Assembly: GCA_002451275.1 (NCBI GenBank)
Contig: DKBS01000018.1
Span: 3,698-34,952 of the forward strand
Length of the DNA: 31,255 bases
DNA from: Planctomycetaceae bacterium UBA6894
GTDB taxonomy: Bacteria > Planctomycetota > Planctomycetia > Gemmatales > Gemmataceae
Reading direction: 5' to 3'
Shown: positions 1 through 8,636 of the stretch, piece after piece
How the letters are laid out: each line of letters opens with the position of its first letter
Position numbering within the stretch: position 1 is the first letter of the stretch
The notes under the pieces: generated by a model
The model's database searches: none
What the model was told of the DNA's origin: nothing
The model's input: the letters and a program-made list of their open reading frames with translations, nothing else
Position numbers and translations under genes: made by a program

Positions 1-44
1 CCCGCCCCGATGATGATGGTGTCGTAGCGGCCGTGCATGCCCAT
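1..44 (-). CDS. FAD/NAD(P)-binding oxidoreductase, N-terminus only (partial)
   Basis: Reading the minus strand from an ATG at 44 gives MGMHGRYDTIIIGAG and then runs off the window edge. A short lead followed by a beta strand and GAG is the classic start of a Rossmann dinucleotide-binding fold, and the DTIIIGAG form is common in FAD-dependent oxidoreductases, including phytoene-desaturase-like and NAD(P)/FAD-dependent amine oxidases. A second in-frame ATG at 38 is an alternative start. It is divergent to the polymerase gene that starts at 191, so the two share the 146 bp between them. Only 14 codons are visible; the flavoprotein class is supported but the specific enzyme is not. Confidence 0.6.
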   Translation of the reverse strand, partial: MGMHGRYDTIIIGA

Positions 45-140
45 TAACCTCCGGGTTTTCCCGCCAAGCTGGCCTTTCCATGGCAAACCGCGCGGTCGCG
101 AACCTCCAGCGTCGATTGTAGCCAGAATCCGCCGGTTGAC

Positions 141-170
141 TTGTCTAATTGATGTGTACATTTGTATAGT
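141..170 (+). promoter_or_regulatory. candidate sigma70-type promoter for the dnaE2-like gene, with possible operator
   Basis: TTGTCT (141-146) and TATAGT (165-170) are separated by 18 bp in a locally AT-rich patch, 20 bp before the GTG start at 191. GTAC-ATTT-GTAT (156-167) lies over the spacer and the -10 box. It loosely resembles the GTAC-N4-GTGC type of LexA2 operator described for imuAB-dnaE2 cassettes in some Proteobacteria, so SOS control is possible. The promoter call rests on box similarity only, and the operator idea is speculative. Confidence 0.35.
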
Positions 171-190
171 TAAATGAGGGGGGGAGTGGC

Positions 191-3100
191 GTGGCGGTAG
201 CGGTGCAGGCGCATTCCTGGTGGTCCTGGCTGGAGGGGGCGGCCAGCCCGGGCCAATTGGCGGGAGCGGCGGCCCGACTGGGGCTGCGCGCCGTCGCTTT
301 GACCGATGTCAACAGCCTTGCCGGTGTCGTCGAATTTCAGCAGCTTGCCCGGCGGGCGGGCGTTCGGCCGCTGGTAGGGGTGACGCTCAGGCTGGATGGC
401 GCCTGGTGTGTGCTGCTACCTGCGGAGCAGTCGGGGTGGAGCCAGTTGTGCCGTCTGGTCACCCGGGCCTTGGAGCATGAACAGGCGGCACGAGCGGACA
501 GTGCCGGCACACCGGCCGGGAACGCGGCTGATTCCTGTTTGTGGTCGTGGCTTCAGGGGGAGGCGGCGGACGGTTTGCTGCTGCTGGTTCCCTGGGCGGC
601 ACCGCTCGAGCGATTGGCCCGGGCGCACGCCGGCAGGGTGTGGGGTTTGGTGGTGCGACCTGCCCCCCAATGCCTGCCACCCGGTGAGGAGCGCCGGCTT
701 GTTGAAAGGGCCCAAGGCGTGGGGGTGCCGCTGGCCGCCTCCAGCGGGGCGGTGTTGTTGTCGGAAGAGGATTTTGACGCCTATCGACACTGCCAGGCGA
801 TTGCCCGGGGGGCACTCCTGGACGCGCTGCCAGACCAGCTTCCCTGGTCACCCCGCCACTGCCTGTCCGGCTGGGCCGAAATGTGTCGCCGTTTCAAGGA
901 CTTGCCTTCAGCCCTGGAGGGTGCCCTGGCGGTGGTGGAGCGGGCTGCGGTGGATGTTTTGCCCGCCGGGCCCCATCTGCCTCGGGCCAGGTTGCGCCCG
1001 GGGCTGGAGGCTTCCTATTTGCTGAAGCGTCGCTGCGGGCGGGGCATGCGCATGCGGGGGTTGGAGGATCAGCCTTCGGCCTGGCGCAGGCTGGACGAGG
1101 AGCTGGCCATCATCGCCAAGCGCGGGCTGGAGGATTATTTCCTGCTGGTGCAGTCGATCGCCCGCCACGCGCGCAGCGCCGGTCACACGCTGGCGTTGCG
1201 CGGTTCGGCTGGCAACTCCCTGGTTTGCTACCTGCTGGGTATCACCGATGTGGATCCCCTGCGGTTTGACCTGCCCCTGGCGCGCTTTCTGCATGAAGGG
1301 CGGGTGGACTACCCCGATATCGATCTCGATTTCGACTGGAAGGTTCGCGACGAGGTGATCGATTGGGCGATCAGTCGTTTTGGCGAGGACTGCTGTGTCC
1401 GCATCGCCTCGCACCAGTTGCTGCAGCCGCGTTCCGCTTTTCGCGAGGCATGCAAACTGCACGGCCTTTCCGACACGCAGATCTCCACGCTGGAAAACGC
1501 TTTGCCGGTGCGGGCCGAACGGATTGTGGAGTCTTCCGGGCCCGCGCCCGTTCCCGGGGTTTTCCCGCTCGAACGGGAGCGCTGGCCGCGCATCGTGCGG
1601 TCTGCGCGGTTGCTGGTGGGACGACCGCGTCACCAGTCGCTGCATCCGGGGGGCATCGTGGTCACCATCGGCCCGGCGCGCGACCATGTGCCCGTTGTCC
1701 GTGCGCCCATGGGCTACTGGATGACCCAACTCGACAAGGACGGTGTCGAGGCCCTGGGGTTGGTGAAAATGGATCTGCTCGGCAACCGCGCCCTGGGCGC
1801 GCTGGACGAGGCTGGTCGCTTGCTGGCCAGTGGGGGGCACCATGTGCCCGGCCTGGCGGTGCCCGCCGCCGCCGATTCCGCCACCATCGCCCTGATTCGC
1901 CGGGGCGACACGCTGGGTGTGGTGCAGCTAGAGTCGCCCGCGATGCGCCATCTCCTGGTGCAGATGCGCGCCGCCACCGTGGACGCGGTGATCGAATCAC
2001 TGGCGTTGGTTCGCCCGGCCGCCGGCGGCCAGGGCATGAAGGAGCGCTTTGTCCGGTTGCGGTTGGGACATGACCCGGTTGGCAGTGTGCCCGCGCTGTT
2101 GCGGAAACTGTTGCCAGGCACGCACGGGGTGATGGTGTTTGAGGATGATTCCCTGCGCGTCATCCAGGGGGTGACGGGGTTGCCCGCGCCCGCGGCGGAT
2201 GGTTTCCGGAAACGCATCGCCCGCTGCCAGGATCCGGTCACCGCCAACACCCTGCGCGCCGAGTTTTTGCACCTGGCCCGTGGCGCACCCATGGCATCCC
2301 ATGAGTTGGCGGAGCTGTGGTTGCTGCTGGAACGGTTCAACCAATACTCGTTCTGCAAAAGCCATGCGGTCAGTTACGGCCTCATCGCCTGGCGTTCCGC
2401 CTGGCTGAAGGCGAACCACCCGGGCCCGTTTTGGACCGCGGTTCTCAACAACAACCAGGGCATGTACCCCGCCTGGGTTTACACGGAAGCCGCCCGGCGC
2501 GACGGAATCCCGATCTTGCCGCCATGTGTCAACCGATCTGCGGAGGGCTTTCAGCTTGAGCCGGGAGGCATTCGTGTCGGTCTCTCGCGCATTGCCGGGC
2601 TGAATGAGGCCACTTGCCGCCGCCTGCTCGAGGCCCGACTGTGTCACGGCCCATTTGTTTCGCTGGCGGATCTGCGCCACCGCGTGGCTCCCGGCATGGA
2701 GGCTCTCGGCCTGCTGGCGGGCTCGGGTGCGCTGGAGTCGTTCGGCCCCTCCCGGCACGCCTTGATGCTGGATGCCTCCTGGCAAGATCGCGCCCGCATG
2801 CGGCTCGATGCCCCGGAGATGTTCCCGGGGGAATTGACACCCCCCTGGCGTCCACCGCCACCTGTCCCGCTGGCACGGACACGCGACGAGTTCCGCCTGC
2901 TGGGGGTTTCGACACGGATTCCCCTGCCACGCCTGTTTGACTCGTGCCTGCCCGCCCGCGGGCCCGCGGGATACCCGCTGGTGTCGATGGCGAGCCTGGC
3001 CCACCAGGTGGGGCGACGGGTCTCTGTCGCCGGGTTGATTTGCGCCAGCCGCCAAACCCATACCGCCCAGGGCAAGCCGATGCAGTTCCTCAGTCTTGTC

Positions 3101-3298
3101 GATGAATCGGGCATGGCGGATCTCACGCTCATGCCCGGGGGGGCGGATCCGGTCATCCACCCCCATCTGGGGCCGTGGCTGGCTTCTGGTGAGGTGGAGC
3201 AACGCTACGATGTCATTACCCTGGCCGTCAGCGCGATTGAGCCGCTGCGCCGCCAGGGACAGGAATTGCCCGCGTGGATGCTGCGACCTGGAGCCTGA
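191..3298 (+). CDS. dnaE2: DnaE2-type (error-prone) DNA polymerase III alpha subunit
   Basis: This is a 1035-residue C-family DNA polymerase, close to the usual DnaE2/ImuC length and shorter than replicative DnaE1 (about 1160). The order is an N-terminal PHP domain (about 1-220), palm/thumb/fingers, then a C-terminal OB fold (about 930-1000). Catalytic aspartates are visible in PDIDLDF (D376, D378) and KMDLLG (D528). The block around FCKSHAVSYGLIAWRSAWLK and the later LPPCVNRS match this family. The PHP metal site looks degenerate: the expected HxH near the start is Q6-A-H8, and ALTD is followed by V rather than H. That fits a polymerase without PHP exonuclease activity. Start is GTG with a purine-rich ribosome site (about 176-185). 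DnaE2 normally works with ImuA and ImuB in damage-induced translesion synthesis; neither is in the window. A replicative DnaE is less likely given length and degenerate PHP. Confidence 0.85.
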   Translation: MAVAVQAHSWWSWLEGAASPGQLAGAAARLGLRAVALTDVNSLAGVVEFQQLARRAGVRPLVGVTLRLDGAWCVLLPAEQSGWSQLCRLVTRALEHEQAARADSAGTPAGNAADSCLWSWLQGEAADGLLLLVPWAAPLERLARAHAGRVWGLVVRPAPQCLPPGEERRLVERAQGVGVPLAASSGAVLLSEEDFDAYRHCQAIARGALLDALPDQLPWSPRHCLSGWAEMCRRFKDLPSALEGALAVVERAAVDVLPAGPHLPRARLRPGLEASYLLKRRCGRGMRMRGLEDQPSAWRRLDEELAIIAKRGLEDYFLLVQSIARHARSAGHTLALRGSAGNSLVCYLLGITDVDPLRFDLPLARFLHEGRVDYPDIDLDFDWKVRDEVIDWAISRFGEDCCVRIASHQLLQPRSAFREACKLHGLSDTQISTLENALPVRAERIVESSGPAPVPGVFPLERERWPRIVRSARLLVGRPRHQSLHPGGIVVTIGPARDHVPVVRAPMGYWMTQLDKDGVEALGLVKMDLLGNRALGALDEAGRLLASGGHHVPGLAVPAAADSATIALIRRGDTLGVVQLESPAMRHLLVQMRAATVDAVIESLALVRPAAGGQGMKERFVRLRLGHDPVGSVPALLRKLLPGTHGVMVFEDDSLRVIQGVTGLPAPAADGFRKRIARCQDPVTANTLRAEFLHLARGAPMASHELAELWLLLERFNQYSFCKSHAVSYGLIAWRSAWLKANHPGPFWTAVLNNNQGMYPAWVYTEAARRDGIPILPPCVNRSAEGFQLEPGGIRVGLSRIAGLNEATCRRLLEARLCHGPFVSLADLRHRVAPGMEALGLLAGSGALESFGPSRHALMLDASWQDRARMRLDAPEMFPGELTPPWRPPPPVPLARTRDEFRLLGVSTRIPLPRLFDSCLPARGPAGYPLVSMASLAHQVGRRVSVAGLICASRQTHTAQGKPMQFLSLVDESGMADLTLMPGGADPVIHPHLGPWLASGEVEQRYDVITLAVSAIEPLRRQGQELPAWMLRPGA

Positions 3299-4470
3299 AG
3301 GCACGCTGGGTGTTGCCAGTGCTGACGCCACCCGTGGAGAACGGGGTGATCGAGATCGCTGGCGACAAGATTGTCGGCGTGCGTCAGGGTGGGGGCGCCA
3401 CGGTCGACCTGGGCGATGTCATCCTGCTGCCAGGCTTGGTCAACGCCCACACGCACCTGGATCTCACGGGTTTTCCCAGGCCGGAGGAACCGCCTGCGAC
3501 CTTTGCGGACTGGATCCGCCTGGTGATTCGCCATCGGTTGCGGGAAAGTCCGGAGCAGCGCTGGGAGTCAATCCGGGCTGGCATCAGTCAAAGCCTCCGG
3601 CATGGTGTGGCGCTGCTGGGTGACATCAGTTCCGATGGTTCGAGCGCGCGGCTGCTTGCCGGCCAGCCGATCGGTTCCACGGTTTACCATGAAGTGCTGG
3701 GGGTGAATGCCAGGCGGGCCGACCAAACGCGCGAGGCTGCCCTGGCTTGGGTTCAGGAAACATCCGGTCTGGAAACTGTCCGCGGACTGAGCCCGCATGC
3801 CCCATACAGCACGCGGCACGACTTGTTTGCCTGGGCAGTTTCCCGGTGCGAGCCGATCCAGGTCCACCTTGCCGAGACACCGGAAGAAATGGAACTGATG
3901 GCTCGTGGCACCGGCCCGCTGGTGGAAATGCTCCGGGAACTGGACCTGTGGCCGGCCACCGGACTGCCCGGATCCATCGGGGAGGTTCTGGATTGGTTGG
4001 CGGCGGGCACCAAGGCCCGCCCGCTGGGGTTGGTGCATGCGAACTGGTTGCCCGTCTCCATGGCGTCGAGGCTTGGATCCAATGTCACCATCATCCACTG
4101 CCCCCGCACCCATCGCTGGTTCGGGCGCGATCCGTTTCACGCTTCGCAATGGATGAAGGCCGGCGTGCCGCTGGCCTTGGGGACCGATGGCGAGGCGTGC
4201 AACAGGGACTTGGACATTCTCGCGGAGGCGCGCGAGTTCGCGCTGCGCCATAACCTTATCTCCCCGCAATCGATCCTGGAAATGATCACGCTGAATGGTG
4301 CTGCGGTGCTGGGTTGGCGGGGAAGGGCGGGAGCTTTGGTTACCGGTCACTTCGCGGATGCGCTGGCCTTTCCGGTGGATTCCGCCTCGCCGCGAAGTTG
4401 TCCGGTGGAGCAGGTCTTGGGGGGCTTGCAAAAGCCTTGCCGATTTCTCTGGCGGGGGCGTTGGCGCTGA
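3274..4470 (+). CDS. amidohydrolase (chlorohydrolase / nucleoside deaminase-like)
   Basis: A 398-residue metal-dependent hydrolase of the TRZ/ATZ, SsnA and S-adenosylhomocysteine/aminofutalosine deaminase group. The metal and catalytic residues of the family are all present: H59-T-H61 in NAHTHLDL, the SPHAPYS motif (H175), H198 in VHLAET with the following Glu, H275 in IIHCPR, and D305 in LGTDGE. Short beta-sandwich flanks sit before and after the TIM barrel. The sequence does not fix the substrate; an amine-releasing hydrolysis of a ring compound is the family norm. The GTG start lies inside the end of the polymerase gene, giving a 25-bp overlap and suggesting translational coupling, though no functional link is evident. 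An aminodeoxyfutalosine deaminase (menaquinone) role is one option but unsupported by neighbours. Confidence 0.82.
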   Translation: MDAATWSLKARWVLPVLTPPVENGVIEIAGDKIVGVRQGGGATVDLGDVILLPGLVNAHTHLDLTGFPRPEEPPATFADWIRLVIRHRLRESPEQRWESIRAGISQSLRHGVALLGDISSDGSSARLLAGQPIGSTVYHEVLGVNARRADQTREAALAWVQETSGLETVRGLSPHAPYSTRHDLFAWAVSRCEPIQVHLAETPEEMELMARGTGPLVEMLRELDLWPATGLPGSIGEVLDWLAAGTKARPLGLVHANWLPVSMASRLGSNVTIIHCPRTHRWFGRDPFHASQWMKAGVPLALGTDGEACNRDLDILAEAREFALRHNLISPQSILEMITLNGAAVLGWRGRAGALVTGHFADALAFPVDSASPRSCPVEQVLGGLQKPCRFLWRGRWR

Positions 4471-4573
4471 TTGTCGCCGGCAGTGGCGCGAATTAACCCG
4501 CGCCCACTTGCGCGAAGCCATTTCACAGCGGAACATGGCTTACGACTTGGTCCTCTCATTGGAATCCGCCGGA

Positions 4574-6178
4574 ATGCCGCTCGGTTATCTCAATCTGGTG
4601 TTCCACGCCCATTTGCCGTATGTTAGGCATCCGGAATATCCTGAGTTTCTCGAGGAGCAGTGGCTGTTTGAGGCCATCAGCGAAACCTACCTTCCGCTCA
4701 TCCGGGTGCTGGACGGGCTGGAGCGGGACCGGATTCCATTCCGGCTGACTTTGTCCGTGACACCCACCCTCGCCGGCATGCTCGCGGATCCGCTGCTGCA
4801 GGATCGCTATGAGGCCCGGCTGCAAAAGTTGACGGAGCTGGCTGATCGCGAGGTGGAGCGGACCCGTTGGGAACCCGAATTTCATCCGCTGGCGCTGCTC
4901 CACCGGGAGCAATTCGGCCAAGCCCGGGACATCTATCAATCCTGCGGCCGCAATCCGCTCCAGGCTTTTTCCCGTCACCAGGCGGCCGGCGGTCTGGAGA
5001 TCATCGGTTGCGCCGCCACCCACGCCTTGCTGCCCACCCTGATGGCCCAGCCCGGAGCGGTGCGCGCCCAGATAGAACAGGGGTGCCGCGAGCACGAGCG
5101 GCATTTCGGTTCCCGCCCCCGCGGCATGTGGTTGCCAGAATGCGGCTTTGCACCCGGATTGGATCAGATTTTGGCCGATTGCGGTGTTGGCTTTGCCTTT
5201 GTGGACACGCACGGCGTGCTGTTGGCCAATCCCATGCCAAGGCAAGGGGTTTACGCTCCCCTGCGGTGCCCAGGCAGCGGCCTGGTGGTGGCCGCGCGGG
5301 ACCTGGAATCTTCCCGGCAGGTTTGGAGCAGGATGGAGGGCTACCCGGGTGATCCGGCCTATCGCGACTTTTACCGCGATATCGGTTTTGACTTGGATTT
5401 GGACTATGTCCGCCCCTACCTGGTCGGGCAGGGAGCCCGGATGATGCTGGGGATCAAGTACCACCGCATCACGGGGCCAGGGGACAAAAAACTACCCTAC
5501 GAACCCGCGGTGGCCCTGGAACGCGTCGGGGAACACGCGGCGCATTTCATCAGCAGTCGTGAGAGCCAGGTGGGCTTCCTGGCTGAATCGATGGATGGAA
5601 AACCGGCGCTGATCACCGCTCCTTACGATGCCGAGCTTTTCGGCCACTGGTGGCACGAGGGGCCCCTGTGGGTTGACCAGGTTTTCCGGCAACTGGCATG
5701 CGGACGGGGGGTGATTGAGCCAATCACCATGCCGCTGTATTTGCAGGAATATCCCAACCCGCAGTTCGCCATGCCCGGTTACTCCACCTGGGGTGAGGGT
5801 GGCTACTGCGCGTTTTGGCTCAACGGCCACAATGACTGGATCTACCCTCACATCCACGCGGTGACCGAACGGATGAAAGCGTTGGCGGAAGCGCATCCGG
5901 AGCCTTCCCCGCTGATCCGTCGGGCCCTGAACCAGGCTGCCCGTGAATGCCTGTTGCTCCAGTCGAGTGACTGGCCGTTCATTCTCACCACCGGAGCCCA
6001 TGCGGAGTATGCCGCCAAACGGGTGCGCGACCACACGCTCAATTTCTTGACCCTGGAATCCTCGATACGCCACAGGGATCTGGATGTGGAGGCATTGGCC
6101 CGCATTGAGGCCCTGAACAATCCGTTCCCGGATCTGGATTACAGGATTTTCGAGACCCGGTCGGTCACAAGGATTTGA
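4574..6178 (+). CDS. GH57 family 1,4-alpha-glucan branching enzyme (DUF1957-like)
   Basis: About 534 residues, like the compact bacterial GH57 branching enzymes and AmyC proteins (roughly 520-530). It opens with LNLVFHAHLPYVRHPE, the first conserved GH57 block, and carries the nucleophile motif WLPECGF (E189) and the acid motif APYDAELFGHWWHEG (D352). These positions match the catalytic pair of the Thermus and Thermotoga enzymes (E about 184, D about 350). The family cleaves an alpha-1,4 glucan and transfers the segment to form an alpha-1,6 branch, in the cytoplasm. The ATG at 4574 is preferred because homologues begin a few residues before the HAHLP block; ATG 4535 would add 13 residues, and the reading frame stays open upstream into the amidohydrolase gene. 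No glgA, glgC or glgP is nearby, so the glycogen link is by family only. Its last 14 bp overlap the convergent cytochrome gene. Confidence 0.85.
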   Translation: MPLGYLNLVFHAHLPYVRHPEYPEFLEEQWLFEAISETYLPLIRVLDGLERDRIPFRLTLSVTPTLAGMLADPLLQDRYEARLQKLTELADREVERTRWEPEFHPLALLHREQFGQARDIYQSCGRNPLQAFSRHQAAGGLEIIGCAATHALLPTLMAQPGAVRAQIEQGCREHERHFGSRPRGMWLPECGFAPGLDQILADCGVGFAFVDTHGVLLANPMPRQGVYAPLRCPGSGLVVAARDLESSRQVWSRMEGYPGDPAYRDFYRDIGFDLDLDYVRPYLVGQGARMMLGIKYHRITGPGDKKLPYEPAVALERVGEHAAHFISSRESQVGFLAESMDGKPALITAPYDAELFGHWWHEGPLWVDQVFRQLACGRGVIEPITMPLYLQEYPNPQFAMPGYSTWGEGGYCAFWLNGHNDWIYPHIHAVTERMKALAEAHPEPSPLIRRALNQAARECLLLQSSDWPFILTTGAHAEYAAKRVRDHTLNFLTLESSIRHRDLDVEALARIEALNNPFPDLDYRIFETRSVTRI

Positions 6179-7529
6179 GAAACTCGATCAGGTCGGACCT
6201 TTCCGCCGGCGACAAGATGTCGCCATAGGTGTGCCCCTTGTTGCCGCGGCCGGGCTTGGAAGTGTCGTAAATCCGGCGCGCATCGATGGGCGTGGTGGGT
6301 GAAGGCCCCATGGGGATGGTTGTTTTCCAGCCTAGCTTTTCCTGGTCATAATCTTCCGGGTGGGTGCGGAAACTGCGCGTGAAAACAGTGGGCCTTGTGC
6401 CGGAATTCAGCAATGCTTCCAGGGTGGGTACCGACCCGTTGTGGAGGTAGGGGGCGGTGGCCCAGATGCCATCCAGCGGAGGGGCCTGGTACCCTCCGGA
6501 TCGTTGCGCCTTGTAGCCTTCCCCGAACCATCCATCCAATTCCCGGGAAAACCAGCTTTGGTTGTAGAAGTCGCCAAAGGCCGACTCGATGCCCATGTAC
6601 CGGGTTGTATCCGTGCCGATCTCCTCCAGGGGAATCACCTTGTTGGGATACTGGTCCTTGGTGCCATGGCATTTGGCGCAATGCTGCTTGTGGAGGATCT
6701 GACCCCGGGCAACCTTTTCCCGGTCCAATTCCCAGGGCCACTTCGGCGCCTCCACCGAGAAAATCCACGCCTGAATGTCGCGGAAGGCAGCCTGTTCACG
6801 CTCGAATGCACCCGGGAGATTGAGGGGGTGCATCATGAACTGCATGATGGACCGCACGCTGCGCGCATCGGCCTCCGCGGTGGCATACATGGTTTTCTTG
6901 CGTTTCAGGTGCCACCAAGCTGGGACATCCTCGCAGAGGTCATCGTGCAAACCCAGATTGCGCCAGGGAAGTCTCAGGGTCAGGTCCGGATTGCGCAACC
7001 CTGCCAGGTAGACGGATGTCGCGCCGGCCTCGTTGGTGCCCCTTGTGTTGCAGAAGGTGTACGGGGTTCGCATCGCTTTGGTGCCCCGTGAGGAAAGTTC
7101 CTCGAAAATCGCCTGCAAGTCGAGCATGGTGTTGCCCAGCCCTGGGAAGGGTTTTCCCAACAGCGAGCCCCCGTGGCAGGTAAGGCAATCCAGGCTGGCA
7201 CCATCGGTACCCAGCGGCATTTTGCTGGTTTTCAGGCCCATGGGCAGGCCGTTATTGGCGTAGGGGGCCTCGGCCAAACCGTATCTTTCGCGAAAAAGTT
7301 CCGCATAGTTGGCGGGCTTTTCGGGGAGCCCCCACAGTTTCCAGGCGTTGTCGATTTGTGCCCGTGGGAACTGTCCGGGGACAAAGGAACGGCTGGTAAG
7401 GGCTTCAAATCCCCGGGCGGCATCCCCTTTAGCCGTTTGGGCAAACGCCGATCCAGACTTTGGCCAGACCGCGAGGACCAGGGACACAAGCAAAAGCTTG
7501 CCAAAAGGGTTTGGAAATGGACGTGCCAT
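6165..7529 (-). CDS. secreted diheme c-type cytochrome, RoxA-like
   Basis: About 454 residues starting at ATG 7529. Positively charged and hydrophobic residues 10-30 (KLLLVSLVLAVW, then GSAFAQ) form a Sec signal peptide, so it acts outside the cytoplasmic membrane. Two heme-binding motifs are present: C115-LT-C118-H119 and C284-AK-C287-H288. The C-terminal block APPLDGIWATAPYLHNGSVPTL is characteristic of the diheme cytochrome/peroxidase superfamily that includes rubber oxygenase RoxA. A peroxidase, oxygenase or electron-carrier role cannot be separated by eye. GGCGGA lies 6 nt before ATG 7529, which favours it over the upstream ATG 7535 and TTG 7544. It converges on the branching-enzyme gene with a 14-bp overlap of coding ends. 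Confidence 0.8.
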   Translation of the reverse strand: MARPFPNPFGKLLLVSLVLAVWPKSGSAFAQTAKGDAARGFEALTSRSFVPGQFPRAQIDNAWKLWGLPEKPANYAELFRERYGLAEAPYANNGLPMGLKTSKMPLGTDGASLDCLTCHGGSLLGKPFPGLGNTMLDLQAIFEELSSRGTKAMRTPYTFCNTRGTNEAGATSVYLAGLRNPDLTLRLPWRNLGLHDDLCEDVPAWWHLKRKKTMYATAEADARSVRSIMQFMMHPLNLPGAFEREQAAFRDIQAWIFSVEAPKWPWELDREKVARGQILHKQHCAKCHGTKDQYPNKVIPLEEIGTDTTRYMGIESAFGDFYNQSWFSRELDGWFGEGYKAQRSGGYQAPPLDGIWATAPYLHNGSVPTLEALLNSGTRPTVFTRSFRTHPEDYDQEKLGWKTTIPMGPSPTTPIDARRIYDTSKPGRGNKGHTYGDILSPAERSDLIEFLKSL

Positions 7530-7620
7530 TGTCATTCCGCCCAACTGGTCCGACTATTCCTCGCCACGGTCATTATTCTAGTCTGAGCAGGTGAATTCTG
7601 TTTTGGGGAGAGCCTTGAAC

Positions 7621-7977
7621 ATGGGGATGCAGGTGTCTGTTCCGGGAGCAAATCCACAAGTGGTGGCCCAGGCTGCCACCGAGCAGGGTTTGGCCTTGCG
7701 CATGGTGGACAATCTTCCCGCATTTCCTGATGAGGCTGTTCCCGATGAGTTTCAGGAAATCAGGCTCGCGGGGCCGTCTGGAATGATTAGTGTCCGGTCC
7801 GGTCCGCAGGGCTTGACGCTGGTGGTGTGGGGGAACGCGGAGGAGGCTCTTCGAGCGGCCCTGGCCAAACTGGCAGCCCGCCTTGCGGAACTTTCTTCCG
7901 GAACGGTTTTGGCCGCGGGCCGGACCTGGCAGGTTGCTGAATGGTTGGCAGTCGGTGCACCCTTGGTGGAGGCTTAG
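7621..7977 (+). CDS. small conserved-looking protein of unknown function
   Basis: A 118-residue protein that I do not recognise. It has no signal peptide, membrane segment or cysteine. It reads as an alpha/beta protein: short strands (SVPGA, EIRLAGPSGMISVR, GLTLVVWG) alternate with Ala/Leu-rich helices (NAEEALRAALAKLAARLAEL). GGGGAG (7605-7610) about 10 nt before ATG 7621 supports that start; the frame opens at GTG 7591. It is divergent from the cytochrome gene, and its stop codon overlaps the stop of the convergent minus-strand gene (TTAG at 7974-7977). The clean ribosome site and the tight packing between two genes argue that it is real. Confidence 0.55.
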   Translation: MGMQVSVPGANPQVVAQAATEQGLALRMVDNLPAFPDEAVPDEFQEIRLAGPSGMISVRSGPQGLTLVVWGNAEEALRAALAKLAARLAELSSGTVLAAGRTWQVAEWLAVGAPLVEA

Positions 7978-8636
7978 GGAGCCTTCACGGCAATGGAATG
8001 CCCCACCAGCACCAGGCGTATTTCGAGCATGGCAGCCAGGGTGGCGGTCTGGATTTTTTGAGGCCAAACCAAGGCTTTCAAACCCGATTCGAGCGACAAG
8101 ATCTTTGGATCCACGGGGGTACCCTTTTCAAGGGTTTTTCCGCCCGGATGCAGCAGCAGTACCGCAGGGTGCTTGTCCACCACCCTGATTCCAAGTTTGA
8201 AAACATCCTCCAGGCTTTTGGTTGCTTTCCAGTCAGGTTCTCCGGCCGGGATTAGCAGGGCGAAATGGGGACCTGGGGCCGTGTCATTGTGGTCATCGCT
8301 TGAAGGTTGCGCGACCAGACGAAGCCCGTAGATTCCGGCGGGGATTTCACGGGCCCTGAAATCCTTCAGCGGCTTGATGACCTCCAGCCAGCCTAGAGTT
8401 TGACCGGTTTCCAACTCGGCCAAGGTGAGGCCGTTGGCGACCTGCTCCGGTTCCGCGTTGGCAACCCAGGATGGTAGAAGCCAGATCTTTGCCAAGGGGG
8501 ATTTGTCAGGTCCCTGGAAGACCAGGCAGGTGGGCACAAGGACCTGCCTGGCGGTTTGGGGTATTTCCTGTGGCGGTGGAGCATCCGACTTTTCCGCCAT
8601 CTGCCCCAGGGCCAGCAGGCTAACCAACAAAAACAT
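7974..8636 (-). CDS. secreted or membrane-anchored protein of unknown function
   Basis: About 220 residues. The N-terminus (MFLLVSLLALGQ) is a signal peptide or single anchor, followed by an acidic/proline stretch (EKSDAPPPQEIPQ) and a soluble region rich in beta strands, with IPAGIYGLRLVAQP as its most distinctive piece. I cannot assign a domain; IPAGxYxLRL slightly recalls small secreted beta-sandwich proteins. It sits directly downstream of rsmH: the rsmH stop and this ATG overlap as TGATG (8634-8638), so translation is probably coupled. In many bacteria that slot holds ftsL, but this protein has no coiled coil and is too long. The GTG at 8639 is an alternative start. Confidence 0.65.
   Translation of the reverse strand: MFLLVSLLALGQMAEKSDAPPPQEIPQTARQVLVPTCLVFQGPDKSPLAKIWLLPSWVANAEPEQVANGLTLAELETGQTLGWLEVIKPLKDFRAREIPAGIYGLRLVAQPSSDDHNDTAPGPHFALLIPAGEPDWKATKSLEDVFKLGIRVVDKHPAVLLLHPGGKTLEKGTPVDPKILSLESGLKALVWPQKIQTATLAAMLEIRLVLVGHSIAVKAP

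Noticed and set aside
1997..3331. Long minus-strand open frame (444 codons) antisense to the polymerase gene
   Set aside because: It is a shadow created by high GC in the third codon position; the protein has no recognisable domain and the plus-strand polymerase is unmistakable.
4485..4504. GGCGCG-AATTAACC-CGCGCC hairpin between the amidohydrolase and the branching enzyme
   Set aside because: Six-pair stem with no tail; a chance product of GC-rich sequence is equally likely.
7576..7600. TAGAAT on the minus strand as a cytochrome promoter
   Set aside because: No acceptable -35 box at 16-18 bp.
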